64,000 bases of DNA, taken from NCBI GenBank assembly GCA_009775095.1, contig VSOZ01000002.1, positions 1 to 64,000 of the forward strand. Direction: 5' to 3'. Within the stretch, counting starts at the first letter, position 1. Each line of letters begins with the position of its first letter. The translations under genes were made by a program, and so were the position numbers. Of this stretch, positions 7,389 to 17,503 are shown piece after piece. The notes under the pieces are model-generated. The model was not told where the DNA came from, did not search any database, and saw only the letters and a list, made by a program, of their open reading frames with translations. This DNA comes from Muribaculum sp. GTDB lineage: Bacteria > Bacteroidota > Bacteroidia > Bacteroidales > Muribaculaceae.

Positions 7389-8648
7389 ATGTTGTATTCG
7401 CTGTTTCAGTATCTGGAAAAATTTGATTTCCCCGGAGCGCGCCTGATGGACTACATCACGTTTCGTTCGGGAGCCGCACTTGTTTTGTCGCTTTTCATCG
7501 CCATCGTATTCGGCCGACGCATTATCGACCGCCTGCAGCTGATGCAGGTAGGCGAGATAATACGCGACCTCGGTCTTGAAGGCCAGATGAAAAAGACCGG
7601 CACACCCACAATGGGCGGCATAATCATAATAATATCGATACTCATACCTTGTCTGCTCATAGGAAACCTGTCAAACGTCTACATGCTGCTTATGATTGTA
7701 GCTACTATATGGCTCGGCACACTCGGCTTTCTCGACGACTACATAAAAGTGGCACGCCGCGATAAAGACGGACTGAAAGGGAAATTCAAAATCGTGGGAC
7801 AGGTCGGTCTGGGCCTTATCGTGGGCATAACCATGCTTGTAAGCCCGGCGATAGTGATGAGAGAGAATGTTGAAGTCGAGAATATAGAGAATCATGAGAT
7901 CGTGGTGCAATATCGGACTGAAGATGTAAAAGCGCCCCAGACCACCATACCGTTTGTCAAAAACAACAACTTCGATTATTCTTACCTCACCGGATGGATG
8001 GGCAAGTATGCCATGGCCGGCGGATGGTTTCTGTTCATCATAGTGGTTATATTTGTTGTGACCGCGACATCCAACGGAGCCAATCTCACAGACGGACTTG
8101 ACGGACTCGCTACAGGCACCTCGGCCATAATCGGCACCGCCCTTGCCATCATGGCTTATCTCGGGGGTAATATCATATACTCTTCCTACCTTAATATAAT
8201 GTATATACCGGGGTCGGAAGAGATGGTGGTATATATGGCGGCTTTCATAGGAGCCCTCATCGGTTTTCTGTGGTACAACGCCTATCCCGCGCAGGTATTC
8301 ATGGGCGACACTGGCAGCCTCACCTTAGGCGGCATCATAGCCGTGTTTGCCATACTCATACGCAAGGAACTGCTGCTGCCCATACTCTGCGCCATTTTCT
8401 TTGTCGAGGATCTGTCGGTCATACTTCAGGTAGCTTACTTCAAACTCACCAAGAAAAAATATGGTGCCGGACGACGCATATTCAAGATGACACCTCTGCA
8501 TCATCACTACCAGAAGTCGGCGGCAGAGTCTGACGCGCTTTTACGGCGACCGCTCGCGGCCATTCCGGAGTCCAAGATTGTAGTACGGTTCTGGATTATC
8601 GGCATCTTCTTGGCTGTAATAACATTTGTGACACTAAAAATCAGATAA
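7389..8648 (+). CDS. mraY: Phospho-N-acetylmuramoyl-pentapeptide transferase MraY
   Basis: A 419-residue polytopic inner-membrane enzyme that transfers phospho-MurNAc-pentapeptide to undecaprenyl phosphate to give lipid I. Family motifs are TPTMGGI, FLDDYIKVARRDKDGL, NLTDGLDGLATG, MGDTGSL and the C-terminal PLHHHYQ. It is longer than the ~360-residue E. coli enzyme because of an extra segment around residues 155-200 between membrane helices (VENIENHEIVVQYRTED region), as is usual in Bacteroidetes. murD begins 8 bases after the stop. Confidence 0.97.
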   Translation: MLYSLFQYLEKFDFPGARLMDYITFRSGAALVLSLFIAIVFGRRIIDRLQLMQVGEIIRDLGLEGQMKKTGTPTMGGIIIIISILIPCLLIGNLSNVYMLLMIVATIWLGTLGFLDDYIKVARRDKDGLKGKFKIVGQVGLGLIVGITMLVSPAIVMRENVEVENIENHEIVVQYRTEDVKAPQTTIPFVKNNNFDYSYLTGWMGKYAMAGGWFLFIIVVIFVVTATSNGANLTDGLDGLATGTSAIIGTALAIMAYLGGNIIYSSYLNIMYIPGSEEMVVYMAAFIGALIGFLWYNAYPAQVFMGDTGSLTLGGIIAVFAILIRKELLLPILCAIFFVEDLSVILQVAYFKLTKKKYGAGRRIFKMTPLHHHYQKSAAESDALLRRPLAAIPESKIVVRFWIIGIFLAVITFVTLKIR

Positions 8649-8656
8649 CAATCAAT

Positions 8657-10000
8657 ATGAAACGTATAGTAGTGCTCGGAGGCGGAGAGAGCGGTGTAGG
8701 CGCCGCCATTCTCGCGAAAGATAAAGGCTTTGACGTGTTTTTGTCAGACTTCGGCAAGATACCCGCCCGTTACAGCGAGCAGCTTGCCGCGGAAGCCATC
8801 CCCTTTGAGGACGGAAAGCACACCGAAGAACTTATACTCAATGCCGACGAAGTCATAAAAAGTCCCGGCATACCGCCCACCGCACCTATAATGGTGAAGA
8901 TTACGCAACGCGGCATACCGGTAATATCGGAGATAGAGTTTGCCGGACGTTATACCGACGCCAAGATGGTATGCATAACCGGCAGCAACGGCAAGACCAC
9001 AACCACGCTGCTCACCTACCACATACTCAAAAACGCAGGCATAAACGTGGGTCTCGCAGGTAATGTCGGAAAAAGTCTCGCTCTTCAGGTTGCCCGGGAA
9101 AAGCATGACGTATATGTCATCGAACTAAGCAGTTTTCAACTTGAAAACATGTATGACTTCAAAGCCAACGTGGCGGTAATGCTTAACATAACTCCCGACC
9201 ACCTCGACCGTTACGAATACAGGATGCAGAACTACATCAACGCCAAATTCCGCATAATCCGCAACCTCACTCCGGAGGACGCCTTCATATATTGGCAGGA
9301 CGACCCCGTCATAACCGCTCAGCTGCGTAGTATAAAGACCGAAGCGGCCATGTATCCGTTCGGCGAGCACTTTGAGAAAAACTCCGAGGCTTACGTCGAC
9401 GACAACGGCCAGCTGGTTCTTAATACCGACCGGATATCGCTGACCATGCCCCGTTCCGACCTGTCGCTACACGGACTGCACAATCTGTATAACTCCATGG
9501 CGGCCGGCCTGTCGGCCTGTCTGCTTGACATCAAAAAAGAGGACATACGCCGCGCGCTTGAGGATTTTGACGGAGTGGAGCACCGCCTTGAATATGTCGA
9601 CACAGTGGGCGGAGTCCGCTACATCAATGACTCCAAAGCTACCAACGTAAACTCCTGCTGGTATGCGCTTGAGAGTATGCCGCGCAATGTGGTGCTCATA
9701 CTCGGCGGCAAGGATAAAGGCAACGACTACACCGAGATCGAACCGCTCGTAAAAAAGAAAGTCAAAGCCATAGTGTGCATGGGCAAGGACAATACCAAGC
9801 TCCTCGACTTCTTTAAGGACAAGGTCGAAGCCATATATGACACCCATTCGCTTCAGGATGCGGTCGACACATGTGCGTCCGTGGCTCAAAGCGGCGACAC
9901 GGTACTCCTCTCACCCTGCTGCGCCAGCTTTGACCTATTCAGCAGTTATGAAGACCGCGGCCGTCAGTTTAAGGATGCTGTAAAAAAACTTAACGGATAG
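8657..10000 (+). CDS. murD: UDP-N-acetylmuramoylalanine--D-glutamate ligase
   Basis: A 447-residue cytoplasmic Mur ligase that adds D-Glu to UDP-MurNAc-L-Ala. The N-terminal Rossmann-like motif (VLGGGESGVGAA) binds the uridine moiety. The P-loop GSNGKTT is at 109-115, ELSSFQLE and NITPDHLDRY are the central-domain motifs, and the C-terminal domain carries YINDSKATN and LLSPCCASFD. Length is normal, and it is packed between mraY and ftsW. Confidence 0.97.
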   Translation: MKRIVVLGGGESGVGAAILAKDKGFDVFLSDFGKIPARYSEQLAAEAIPFEDGKHTEELILNADEVIKSPGIPPTAPIMVKITQRGIPVISEIEFAGRYTDAKMVCITGSNGKTTTTLLTYHILKNAGINVGLAGNVGKSLALQVAREKHDVYVIELSSFQLENMYDFKANVAVMLNITPDHLDRYEYRMQNYINAKFRIIRNLTPEDAFIYWQDDPVITAQLRSIKTEAAMYPFGEHFEKNSEAYVDDNGQLVLNTDRISLTMPRSDLSLHGLHNLYNSMAAGLSACLLDIKKEDIRRALEDFDGVEHRLEYVDTVGGVRYINDSKATNVNSCWYALESMPRNVVLILGGKDKGNDYTEIEPLVKKKVKAIVCMGKDNTKLLDFFKDKVEAIYDTHSLQDAVDTCASVAQSGDTVLLSPCCASFDLFSSYEDRGRQFKDAVKKLNG

Positions 10001-10016
10001 TATAAGCACAAGGATT

Positions 10017-11369
10017 ATGAACGACAACAACGACATATCCATGTTCGGCACCGAAGGAGCTGCCGCAACGGCCACGGCCCCCGCCCCCGAAAAACCGGCA
10101 AGCGCCATTCCGTATAAACGACATGGCGACAAGTCGATATGGGGCATATTCATCATGCTGTGTCTCATATCCATAATCGAACTGTGTAGCGCATCGAGCC
10201 GCGAAGTGGCATCGTCCGGAGTCTACGGCCCCATAATGCGCCATTTTGTCATGCTTACGGCAGGTGTGGCCATCGTATGGTCACTCGAAAAAGTGCACTA
10301 CAAATACTTTTTCGGCCTCGCATGGATAGTGGCCTTTCTTAGTATAGGTGCCATGATTTACGTAACCCTGTTCGGTGAGATTGTCAACGGAGCAAGGCGT
10401 AGTTTCAGTATATGCAGTATAACCATACAACCGTCGGAGTTTATAAAGATATCGGCCGTGCTCGTCATAGCGAAAATCATGGCAAGAGCGCAGAAGCCCA
10501 AGGGCGTCGGTGTACGCAACAAAGGTATCATCGTATCGGCATGTGTGGTACTCGCATTCGGCGGCGTTCTGTTCAAACAGGGTCTTACCAACACCATCCT
10601 GCTCATGGCTATCAGTGTGGCTATGATGACTATCGGCGGCACCGAATTGAAGAAACTTCTTCTTGTGCTCGGAGTGTATGGTCTTATCGGGGTAGGACTG
10701 CTTGCGGTCAAGACTCTTAAAGATAACTCCGCATCTGCAGAAAGTGTCCCAACTACTGCAGTCGTAACTCAGGATGCCCGACAGAAAGATGAACGCCACG
10801 GCACATGGAAGGCCCGCATGGACCGCTTCTTCTCCGATGTACCAAAATATGAAGAGCCTATTACCGCTACCAACCGTCAGGAGATGTATGCCTATATGGC
10901 ACAGGCCAACGGCGGTTTGATAGGTGTATTTCCCGGCAATTCGCGAGAGACCGCACGTCTGCCGCTCGCTTTTTCCGACTACATTTTCGCCATAATTCTT
11001 GAAGACCTCGGCTTCATAGGTGGCATAGCGCTTATGCTGCTTTATCTCGGTCTGCTCGCGCGGGCCGGTGTCATAGCACGCAAGTGCCACCGTGCTTTCC
11101 CCGTGCTGTTGGTTATGGGCATGGCCGTCATGATAGTCCTTCAGGCCCTGTTTCACATGGCTATAACCACCGGCACATTCCCCGTGTCCGGACAGCCGTT
11201 GCCGCTCATCTCAAAAGGCGGCACCTCCATTCTGGTCACGTCGATAGCTTTCGGAGCCATGCTGAGCGTAAGCCGCACTGCGGTTCAAAACGGTTCGCGA
11301 CAGGCTGTAAAAGAGGAGCTTACCTCGCTTCCGGAAGACATGAGGGCTACAAACCCCGTACAATTTTAA
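10017..11369 (+). CDS. ftsW: Septal peptidoglycan glycosyltransferase FtsW (SEDS family)
   Basis: A 450-residue polytopic SEDS protein that polymerises lipid II at the septum with FtsI. Motifs include NGARRSF, QPSEFIKI, GLTNTI, ANGGLIGVFPGNSRE, FSDYIFAIILEDLGFIGG and the C-terminal PLPLISKGGTS. A 35-residue Ala/Pro-rich cytoplasmic extension precedes the first helix, and a hydrophilic loop (SAESVPTTAVV to FSDVPKYEE) sits before the catalytic extracytoplasmic region. The C-terminal tail of ~40 residues is cytoplasmic. Confidence 0.95.
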   Translation: MNDNNDISMFGTEGAAATATAPAPEKPASAIPYKRHGDKSIWGIFIMLCLISIIELCSASSREVASSGVYGPIMRHFVMLTAGVAIVWSLEKVHYKYFFGLAWIVAFLSIGAMIYVTLFGEIVNGARRSFSICSITIQPSEFIKISAVLVIAKIMARAQKPKGVGVRNKGIIVSACVVLAFGGVLFKQGLTNTILLMAISVAMMTIGGTELKKLLLVLGVYGLIGVGLLAVKTLKDNSASAESVPTTAVVTQDARQKDERHGTWKARMDRFFSDVPKYEEPITATNRQEMYAYMAQANGGLIGVFPGNSRETARLPLAFSDYIFAIILEDLGFIGGIALMLLYLGLLARAGVIARKCHRAFPVLLVMGMAVMIVLQALFHMAITTGTFPVSGQPLPLISKGGTSILVTSIAFGAMLSVSRTAVQNGSRQAVKEELTSLPEDMRATNPVQF

Positions 11370-11378
11370 CAGAACATT

Positions 11379-12485
11379 ATGAAACATTATAGAATACTTA
11401 TAAGCGGAGGCGGCACCGGAGGACATATATTTCCGGCACTGGCCATAGCCAACGCTCTGCGCCGCCGCGACCCCGACACGGAGATACTCTTTGTAGGAGC
11501 TGAGGGGCGCATGGAGATGGAGCGTGTGCCCGCCGCGGGTTATGATATAATAGGATTGCCCGTAAGCGGATTTAACCGCAAAAACATATTGAGCAACGTC
11601 AAGGTACTGGCACGTCTGGCAAAGAGTATGCTCCGCGCGAAAAAAGTACTGCGCGACTTTAAGCCCGACATGGCTATCGGTGTAGGAGGATATGCGAGCG
11701 GGCCCATGCTGAAGGAAGCGCAGAAACACGGCATACCCACCCTGCTTCAGGAGCAGAATTCTTATGCCGGAGTCACCAACAAGCTGCTTGCCAAAAAAGC
11801 GAAAGCCATATGCGTGGCTTATCCCGGCATGGAGCGCTTCTTCCCGCAGGAGAGCATAATACTTACAGGCAATCCCGTGCGACAGAACATCCTGTCGACC
11901 GACATGTCAAAAGAGGAAGCCCGCAAAGAACTCGGACTGCCCGCCCACCGCAAGATCGTGCTCGTGATAGGAGGCAGCCTCGGAGCACGTACCATCAACG
12001 AAAGCATAGCCAAAGCATTCAACAAGATTGAAAATGCAGGCGGCTACATACTTTGGCAGACCGGAAAACTGTATGCCGACGAGTGCCGCAAGATAGCCGA
12101 CAAATACAACAATGTGGTAAAGGCCACCCCGTTTATATCGCGCATGGATCTGGCATATAAGGCGGCCGACGTAGTTGTATCGCGCGCCGGTGCCGGAACA
12201 ATTTCAGAGCTTCAGTTGTTAGGAAAGCCGACGATACTCATTCCGTCGCCCAATGTAGCCGAGGACCATCAGCGCAAAAATGCCGAAGCTCTGGTGAAAT
12301 GCGACGCCGCGGTCATGATTCTTGACGACGACGCCCCGGCGAAACTCGGCAATGAAGTTGTAGCGCTGCTTAACGACGACGAGCGCTGCGAGACACTGGC
12401 CCGCAACGTAAAAGAGATGGCCCTCTGCGACGCTGACGAGAAGATTGTCGATACGATATATAACATACTTGCTGAAAAAGATTAA
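11379..12485 (+). CDS. murG: Lipid II synthase MurG (N-acetylglucosaminyltransferase)
   Basis: A 368-residue peripheral membrane GT28 enzyme that adds GlcNAc to lipid I. The N-terminal glycine loop SGGGTGGHIFPALAIA (9-24), the acceptor-domain GVGGYASGP and the donor-domain GGSLGARTIN and SRAGAGTISEL motifs are all visible. The start 9 bases after ftsW follows cluster spacing. Product is used by the lipid II flippase and FtsW. Confidence 0.97.
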   Translation: MKHYRILISGGGTGGHIFPALAIANALRRRDPDTEILFVGAEGRMEMERVPAAGYDIIGLPVSGFNRKNILSNVKVLARLAKSMLRAKKVLRDFKPDMAIGVGGYASGPMLKEAQKHGIPTLLQEQNSYAGVTNKLLAKKAKAICVAYPGMERFFPQESIILTGNPVRQNILSTDMSKEEARKELGLPAHRKIVLVIGGSLGARTINESIAKAFNKIENAGGYILWQTGKLYADECRKIADKYNNVVKATPFISRMDLAYKAADVVVSRAGAGTISELQLLGKPTILIPSPNVAEDHQRKNAEALVKCDAAVMILDDDAPAKLGNEVVALLNDDERCETLARNVKEMALCDADEKIVDTIYNILAEKD

Positions 12486-12503
12486 AAACAGACTCAATTC
12501 TTG

Positions 12504-13883
12504 ATGGAGAAGAAAAAGATATATTTTGCCGGTGCCGGGGGCATAGGGATGGCTGCTCTCGAGCGCTATTTCCTTTCTTTGGGCTGTAAGGTTGCCGGAT
12601 ATGACCGTACGCCTACCGCTCTGACACACGCTTTGCAGGATGAGGGCGTCAACATTGTGTTTGACGACTCTGTAGAAGCGATCCCCGACGATTTTCGTGA
12701 CGATGCCGACGGGGTGCTCGTCGTATATACACCGGCGCTCCCCGACAGTCATCCGCAACTGTCATATTTCCGTGACCGCGGCTATGAAGTGGTGAAGCGT
12801 GCCGAAGTACTCGGTCGTATCACCCGCGGCACCCGCGGACTATGCTTTGCCGGTACTCACGGCAAAACCACCACCTCATCCATGGCGGCCCACATACTGA
12901 ACACTTGTCCCGTAGGATGCAACGCTTTCCTCGGCGGCATACTGCGCAATTATTCAAGCAATCTTATACTTAGCGCCACATCGCCCTATTCCGTCATCGA
13001 GGCCGATGAGTATGACCGCTCCTTTCATCGCCTGTCGCCCTACATAGCTGTCATTACGGCTACAGACCCCGACCATCTTGACATATACGGCACGGAGGAA
13101 GCCTATCTGGAGAGCTTCGCCCACTTTACATCGCTTATACGCCCGGGAGGCGCTCTCGTGGTCCATGAAGGCCTGAAATTAGTGCCCCGGACAGCTGAAG
13201 GAGTGTCGATATATACTTACTCACGCGACAGTGGCGATTTTCATGCCGAAAACATACGTCGGGGCAACGGCTCGATTGTGTTCGATTTCGTAGGTCCCGA
13301 CTGCGTTATACGCGACATTGACCTCGGTGTACCGGTTGAAATAAATATCGAGAATGCTGTGGCGGCTCTTGCCGCATGTCATCTGACCGGCGACATGGAT
13401 GCCGACAAAGCTCGTGAAGCCGTGGCCTCATTCCTCGGGCCCAAACGACGTTTTGAATTCTGGCTTAAAGAGGATGCTCCCGTCAGAGCCGTGATAGACG
13501 ATTACGCCCATCACCCCGACGAGCTGAAAGCGTCGATCCTTTCGGTCAAGGCCCTGTATCCCGGAAAAAGGCTTACCGTCGCATTCCAGCCCCATCTGTA
13601 TTCACGTACAAGGGATTTCGCACCGGAGTTTGCCGAAGCTCTTTCGCTTGCCGACGAAGTCATACTGCTTGACATCTATCCCGCACGTGAGCAACCGCTG
13701 CCCGGAGTGACCTCAAAAATAATATTTGACCGTATAACGGCCGCCGATAAAGTCATGATCAACAAGCACGATTTGATAGAAACGATTAAAAATCGTAACT
13801 TTGAGATATTATTGACAGCAGGCGCCGGCGACATATGCGACTCCCTGCCCGAAATAGTAAAAGTAACCTCTTCCGGTCGATGA
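12504..13883 (+). CDS. murC: UDP-N-acetylmuramate--L-alanine ligase
   Basis: A 459-residue cytoplasmic Mur ligase that starts the stem peptide by adding L-Ala. It has an N-terminal AGAGGIGMAALERY dinucleotide-like fold, P-loop GTHGKTT (117-123), ATDPDHLDIYGT, and the C-terminal DDYAHHPDELKASI and FQPHLYSRT motifs specific to MurC. I start at the ATG at 12504, one codon after an in-frame TTG. The stop overlaps the ftsQ start as ATGA, indicating translational coupling. The related recycling ligase Mpl is possible, but its dcw position favours MurC. Confidence 0.94.
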   Translation: MEKKKIYFAGAGGIGMAALERYFLSLGCKVAGYDRTPTALTHALQDEGVNIVFDDSVEAIPDDFRDDADGVLVVYTPALPDSHPQLSYFRDRGYEVVKRAEVLGRITRGTRGLCFAGTHGKTTTSSMAAHILNTCPVGCNAFLGGILRNYSSNLILSATSPYSVIEADEYDRSFHRLSPYIAVITATDPDHLDIYGTEEAYLESFAHFTSLIRPGGALVVHEGLKLVPRTAEGVSIYTYSRDSGDFHAENIRRGNGSIVFDFVGPDCVIRDIDLGVPVEINIENAVAALAACHLTGDMDADKAREAVASFLGPKRRFEFWLKEDAPVRAVIDDYAHHPDELKASILSVKALYPGKRLTVAFQPHLYSRTRDFAPEFAEALSLADEVILLDIYPAREQPLPGVTSKIIFDRITAADKVMINKHDLIETIKNRNFEILLTAGAGDICDSLPEIVKVTSSGR

Positions 13884-14749
13884 ACAAGATACTGCGCTGT
13901 ATTATAACCGTCTTATTGCTGGCCTATGTGGTCGTGGCCGTGTCATGGTCGCGTACACAGGCGGCCGCGGCTCAATGCTCGGGTGTTGACATCCGGGTCA
14001 CCGATACCGTGGGCACCCGGTTTGTGACAGCGCGGGAGATAGCACGTGAAATCGGAGACCTGCCTGAACGCGCACCGGGCATGCTGTTGAGCAATATAAA
14101 CATTGACAGCATCGAGAACATTTTGTCGTCTATCGACAAGATCGAGTCGGTACGGTGCGTCACGACCACCGACCGCCGCGTGCTCATCGAGGTCGATCCG
14201 CTGCATCCCGTAGCACGTATATTCGAGAACGATAAGTCATATTACATAAACAAAGACGGCAAGCGCATATCGGCCAACGCCCGCTATCATACCGATGTTC
14301 CGGTCATTTCCGGACGGTTTGATTCACTGTTTCACCCTCGGGACGTATTGCCGCTGGTAGGATATATCGACAACGACTCCACTTGGAGCTCGCTTATAAC
14401 CCACATCAAGGTTGAGGACCGACGCAACATAATCCTCATACCGCTCATACACGGCCATGTCATCAATATCGGCGACATGGACGACCTTGACAACAAGTTT
14501 TACCGGCTTAAAAGAGCCTACAAAGAGATACTTCCCGTAAAAGGGTGGGACTTTTATGACACCCTGTCCGTAAAATGGGGCGGACAGCTTGTAGCCACAC
14601 GTCGGGTAAAGCGACTTCATCACGCTATAAGCGCAGTCGACCTCGACGCGGAAAAAGAGCTCCCCGACATAGGCACAATGCTTGTCGGCGACAGTGCCGG
14701 AGTGGCGGTGGAACAAAAGAAGACCGCCGGTAATAAGAAAAGCAATTAA
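13880..14749 (+). CDS. ftsQ: Cell division protein FtsQ
   Basis: A 289-residue bitopic divisome protein. One membrane helix (about residues 3-21) is followed by a POTRA-like domain (GVDIRVTDTVGTRFVTAREI) and a periplasmic beta domain. It links early and late division proteins through FtsL/FtsB. I place the start at the ATG (13880) that overlaps the murC stop, because the helix begins right after it; an in-frame upstream start inside murC would add 15 unrelated residues. Sequence identity between FtsQ proteins is low, so position and topology carry weight. Confidence 0.88.
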   Translation: MNKILRCIITVLLLAYVVVAVSWSRTQAAAAQCSGVDIRVTDTVGTRFVTAREIAREIGDLPERAPGMLLSNINIDSIENILSSIDKIESVRCVTTTDRRVLIEVDPLHPVARIFENDKSYYINKDGKRISANARYHTDVPVISGRFDSLFHPRDVLPLVGYIDNDSTWSSLITHIKVEDRRNIILIPLIHGHVINIGDMDDLDNKFYRLKRAYKEILPVKGWDFYDTLSVKWGGQLVATRRVKRLHHAISAVDLDAEKELPDIGTMLVGDSAGVAVEQKKTAGNKKSN

Positions 14750-14767
14750 AATTATACGTCATATTAA

Positions 14768-16096
14768 ATGGAACAGAAATATATCGTAGCCTTGGAGATC
14801 GGAAGCTCTCACATAAGAGCGGCCGTCGGAACAGTAAACGACGATGGTGTACTTACCCTGCTTGCCGTCGAGGATGACTATGCCGTGGAGATTGTACGTT
14901 ACGGCACCATACAGAATGTCGAAGAGGTAAGCAACCGTGTCAAGTCGCTTATGCGTAAGCTCGAAAACTACCAGAGCATACACCCGCGAAAAATAAAGGG
15001 GGTATATATATCCATAGGAGGAAGGTCTACGATGACAACATCACGACAAGTGGTAAGGCAGTATGACGTCGAGACCGCCATTACGGCACAGATTATAGCT
15101 CAGATCAATGAAGAGGCAAAGCAGTGCGGTCTATCTGACCGTAGTGTAATTGATGTATGTCCACGTGAATTTGTGGTGGATAATCTCGAATGTTCCAATC
15201 CGGTCGGCACTCTCGGCAAGAGCATAAGAGCCGACATCAACCTCATAACATGTAAGCCGAAAATCCTGCGCAACTTCGATATAGCGCTTTCAGAACGCCA
15301 GCAGCTCTCTATAAAGGGCACATACGTAAGACAGAACGTCATTGCCGACCTTGTTGTGACTACCGACGAGAAGAAACTCGGATGCATGCTTGTCGACTTC
15401 GGAGCCGAGACCACGACGGTGTCGGTATACAAAAACGGTGCGCTACACTATCTTGCCACTCTCCCGATAGGCTCGCGCAATATTACTCGCGACATAATGG
15501 CCACCAACCTCACCGAGGAACGTGCCGATGAAGTAAAGCGCATAGTCGGCGACGCCGTAAACGCCGAGCCCAAAGCCCGTCAGCTACACAACTTCGGAGC
15601 CGATATAGTCGAAGTGAACAGCTACATCCGTGCACGTGCCGGAGAGATTGTGCTGAACATAATCGAACAGGCCAAGTATGCCGGTTACTCCATATCGACC
15701 GATCTTCCCGCCGGTATAATAATAGTAGGCGGTGGTGCCAAACTGCGCGGCTTCAACGACCTGCTTGCCCAGCAGAGCGGAGTTACCGTTCGCCTCGGAG
15801 CCATACCAAGCACTATACGCATCTCCGATCCGCGACTGCAAAGCTTCGATATGATCGACATAGTGGCTCTGCTGAATGCCGCGGCACAGAATGCGCTCGA
15901 ATGTACCGAAGCCGCACCTGCTCCACAACCCGCAGTCGACCCGTTTGCTGACGATGGAGGCTTCAAGCCTAAGAAAACCGGGGGAAAAGATCAGGATAAG
16001 CCCGAGAATCCCCAACAGGGTAGCAAGAGGGGCTTATGGGGCAACATAAAGACCACACTTGATAAGCTTTTTGTGGAAACCGACAATGATGACTGA
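14768..16096 (+). CDS. ftsA: Cell division protein FtsA
   Basis: A 442-residue actin-fold ATPase that tethers FtsZ to the membrane. Actin-family phosphate loops are visible: ALEIGSSHIRAAVG at the N-terminus, LVDFGAETTTVSVYKNG in the middle and GIIIVGGGAKLRGFNDLL later; the SHS2-type 1C insertion follows the first. The C-terminal ~60 residues are Pro/Lys/Asp-rich and end in a short segment (GLWGNIKTTLDKLFVE) that fits the amphipathic membrane-targeting helix. ftsZ follows 28 bases later. Confidence 0.95.
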   Translation: MEQKYIVALEIGSSHIRAAVGTVNDDGVLTLLAVEDDYAVEIVRYGTIQNVEEVSNRVKSLMRKLENYQSIHPRKIKGVYISIGGRSTMTTSRQVVRQYDVETAITAQIIAQINEEAKQCGLSDRSVIDVCPREFVVDNLECSNPVGTLGKSIRADINLITCKPKILRNFDIALSERQQLSIKGTYVRQNVIADLVVTTDEKKLGCMLVDFGAETTTVSVYKNGALHYLATLPIGSRNITRDIMATNLTEERADEVKRIVGDAVNAEPKARQLHNFGADIVEVNSYIRARAGEIVLNIIEQAKYAGYSISTDLPAGIIIVGGGAKLRGFNDLLAQQSGVTVRLGAIPSTIRISDPRLQSFDMIDIVALLNAAAQNALECTEAAPAPQPAVDPFADDGGFKPKKTGGKDQDKPENPQQGSKRGLWGNIKTTLDKLFVETDNDD

Positions 16097-16124
16097 TAAA
16101 TACTCTCTTCAATAAACTTTATAG

Positions 16125-17483
16125 ATGAACGAATCGATGGAAGACAATATACCTTTGATGTCCGATGCGGGCTTTAACGTGGACAAGGCTTCGGAGCCTA
16201 TAATAAAAGTAATCGGCGTGGGCGGCGGTGGCAGCAATGCCGTAAACCATATGTACAAACAGGACATTGAGAATGTCTCGTTTGTCATTCTTAATACTGA
16301 CCGTCAGGCGCTTGAGCACCTCGCTGTGCCCTCAAAAGTACAGATAGGCGACGGTCTCGGCGCCGGCAATAAGCCTGAGAAAGCGCGCATTGCGGCTGAG
16401 GATGCGGCCGACCGCATAGCCGAGCTTTTCAACGACAATACCAAGATGGTGTTTATCACCGGCGGTATGGGCGGCGGCACAGGCACAGGCGCAGCGCCTG
16501 TAGTGGCACGCATAGCCCACGAGAAGGGCATTCTCACTGTGGGCATCGTCACCATACCTTTCCTTTTCGAAGGTCTCAACAAGATACGCAAAGCTTACAT
16601 CGGCGTAGAGGAGATGTCAAAATACGTTGACGCCCTGCTCGTCGTCAACAACCAGCGTCTTATAGAGATATATCCCGACTTTACGTTTGACAACGCGTTT
16701 GACAAGGCCGATGACACCCTTACAACCGCCGCACGTTCCATTTCGGAAATAATCACCACAAAGGGTAAGATAAACCTTGACTTCAAGGATGTCGAAACCA
16801 CACTGCGCGACGGTGGCGTAGCCATCATATCAAGCGGATACGGCGAAGGCGAACACCGTGTAACAAAGGCTATCGAGGACGCCCTATGCTCGCCGTTGTT
16901 GCGCAACACCGATATCCTGACCTCCAAGAAACTGCTCTTCAACCTCTACTACAATCCCGACGCACAGTCACCGCTTACCGCAGGCGAGACCAATGAACTT
17001 ACTACGTTCATCAACAGTATAAACGAAGAGGTAGACGTCATCTGGGGTACGGCTTATGACCCGACTCTCGAGGAACGGGTGAAAATAACCATACTTGCAG
17101 CGGGCTTCGACAGCTCTGACGAAGAGAGCAAGCCTTCGCGCACAGTGCATTTCGGGGGCAAAAAAGACACTCCGGAGGACAACTCCGATATAGCGCGCGA
17201 TTACGGCACAAAGGCTCTCGATCTTGTAAAAGACAGTAAGGGTAAAGCCCGTTACATCGTCATGCTTCCCAATCAGATGGATGACGACCGCTTTATTGAA
17301 GCCTTTGAGAAGAGCCCTACATTTAACCGCGAGAAGAAAGTGGCTGAGGAGATCAAGAACATCGGTCATGTCGCGGCCGTCACCAATACCGACAATGCGA
17401 GCGACGACCGGAAGGCCTCCACACCCTCGGGCGGCGGTACAATACGCTTCTTTATGGATCCGGACCGTTACGACATTGACTGA
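16125..17483 (+). CDS. ftsZ: Cell division GTPase FtsZ
   Basis: A 452-residue tubulin homologue that forms the Z-ring. GGGGSNAV is at 33-40, the tubulin signature GGMGGGTGTG at 113-122, and the T7 catalytic loop NLDFKD at 217-222. A variable linker after residue ~340 leads to a C-terminal peptide (IRFFMDPDRYDID), which should contact FtsA. Last gene of the dcw cluster; the convergent araC gene ends 20 bases beyond with no clear terminator between them. Confidence 0.98.
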   Translation: MNESMEDNIPLMSDAGFNVDKASEPIIKVIGVGGGGSNAVNHMYKQDIENVSFVILNTDRQALEHLAVPSKVQIGDGLGAGNKPEKARIAAEDAADRIAELFNDNTKMVFITGGMGGGTGTGAAPVVARIAHEKGILTVGIVTIPFLFEGLNKIRKAYIGVEEMSKYVDALLVVNNQRLIEIYPDFTFDNAFDKADDTLTTAARSISEIITTKGKINLDFKDVETTLRDGGVAIISSGYGEGEHRVTKAIEDALCSPLLRNTDILTSKKLLFNLYYNPDAQSPLTAGETNELTTFINSINEEVDVIWGTAYDPTLEERVKITILAAGFDSSDEESKPSRTVHFGGKKDTPEDNSDIARDYGTKALDLVKDSKGKARYIVMLPNQMDDDRFIEAFEKSPTFNREKKVAEEIKNIGHVAAVTNTDNASDDRKASTPSGGGTIRFFMDPDRYDID

Positions 17484-17503
17484 CACTCCATACAGACTGC
17501 CGC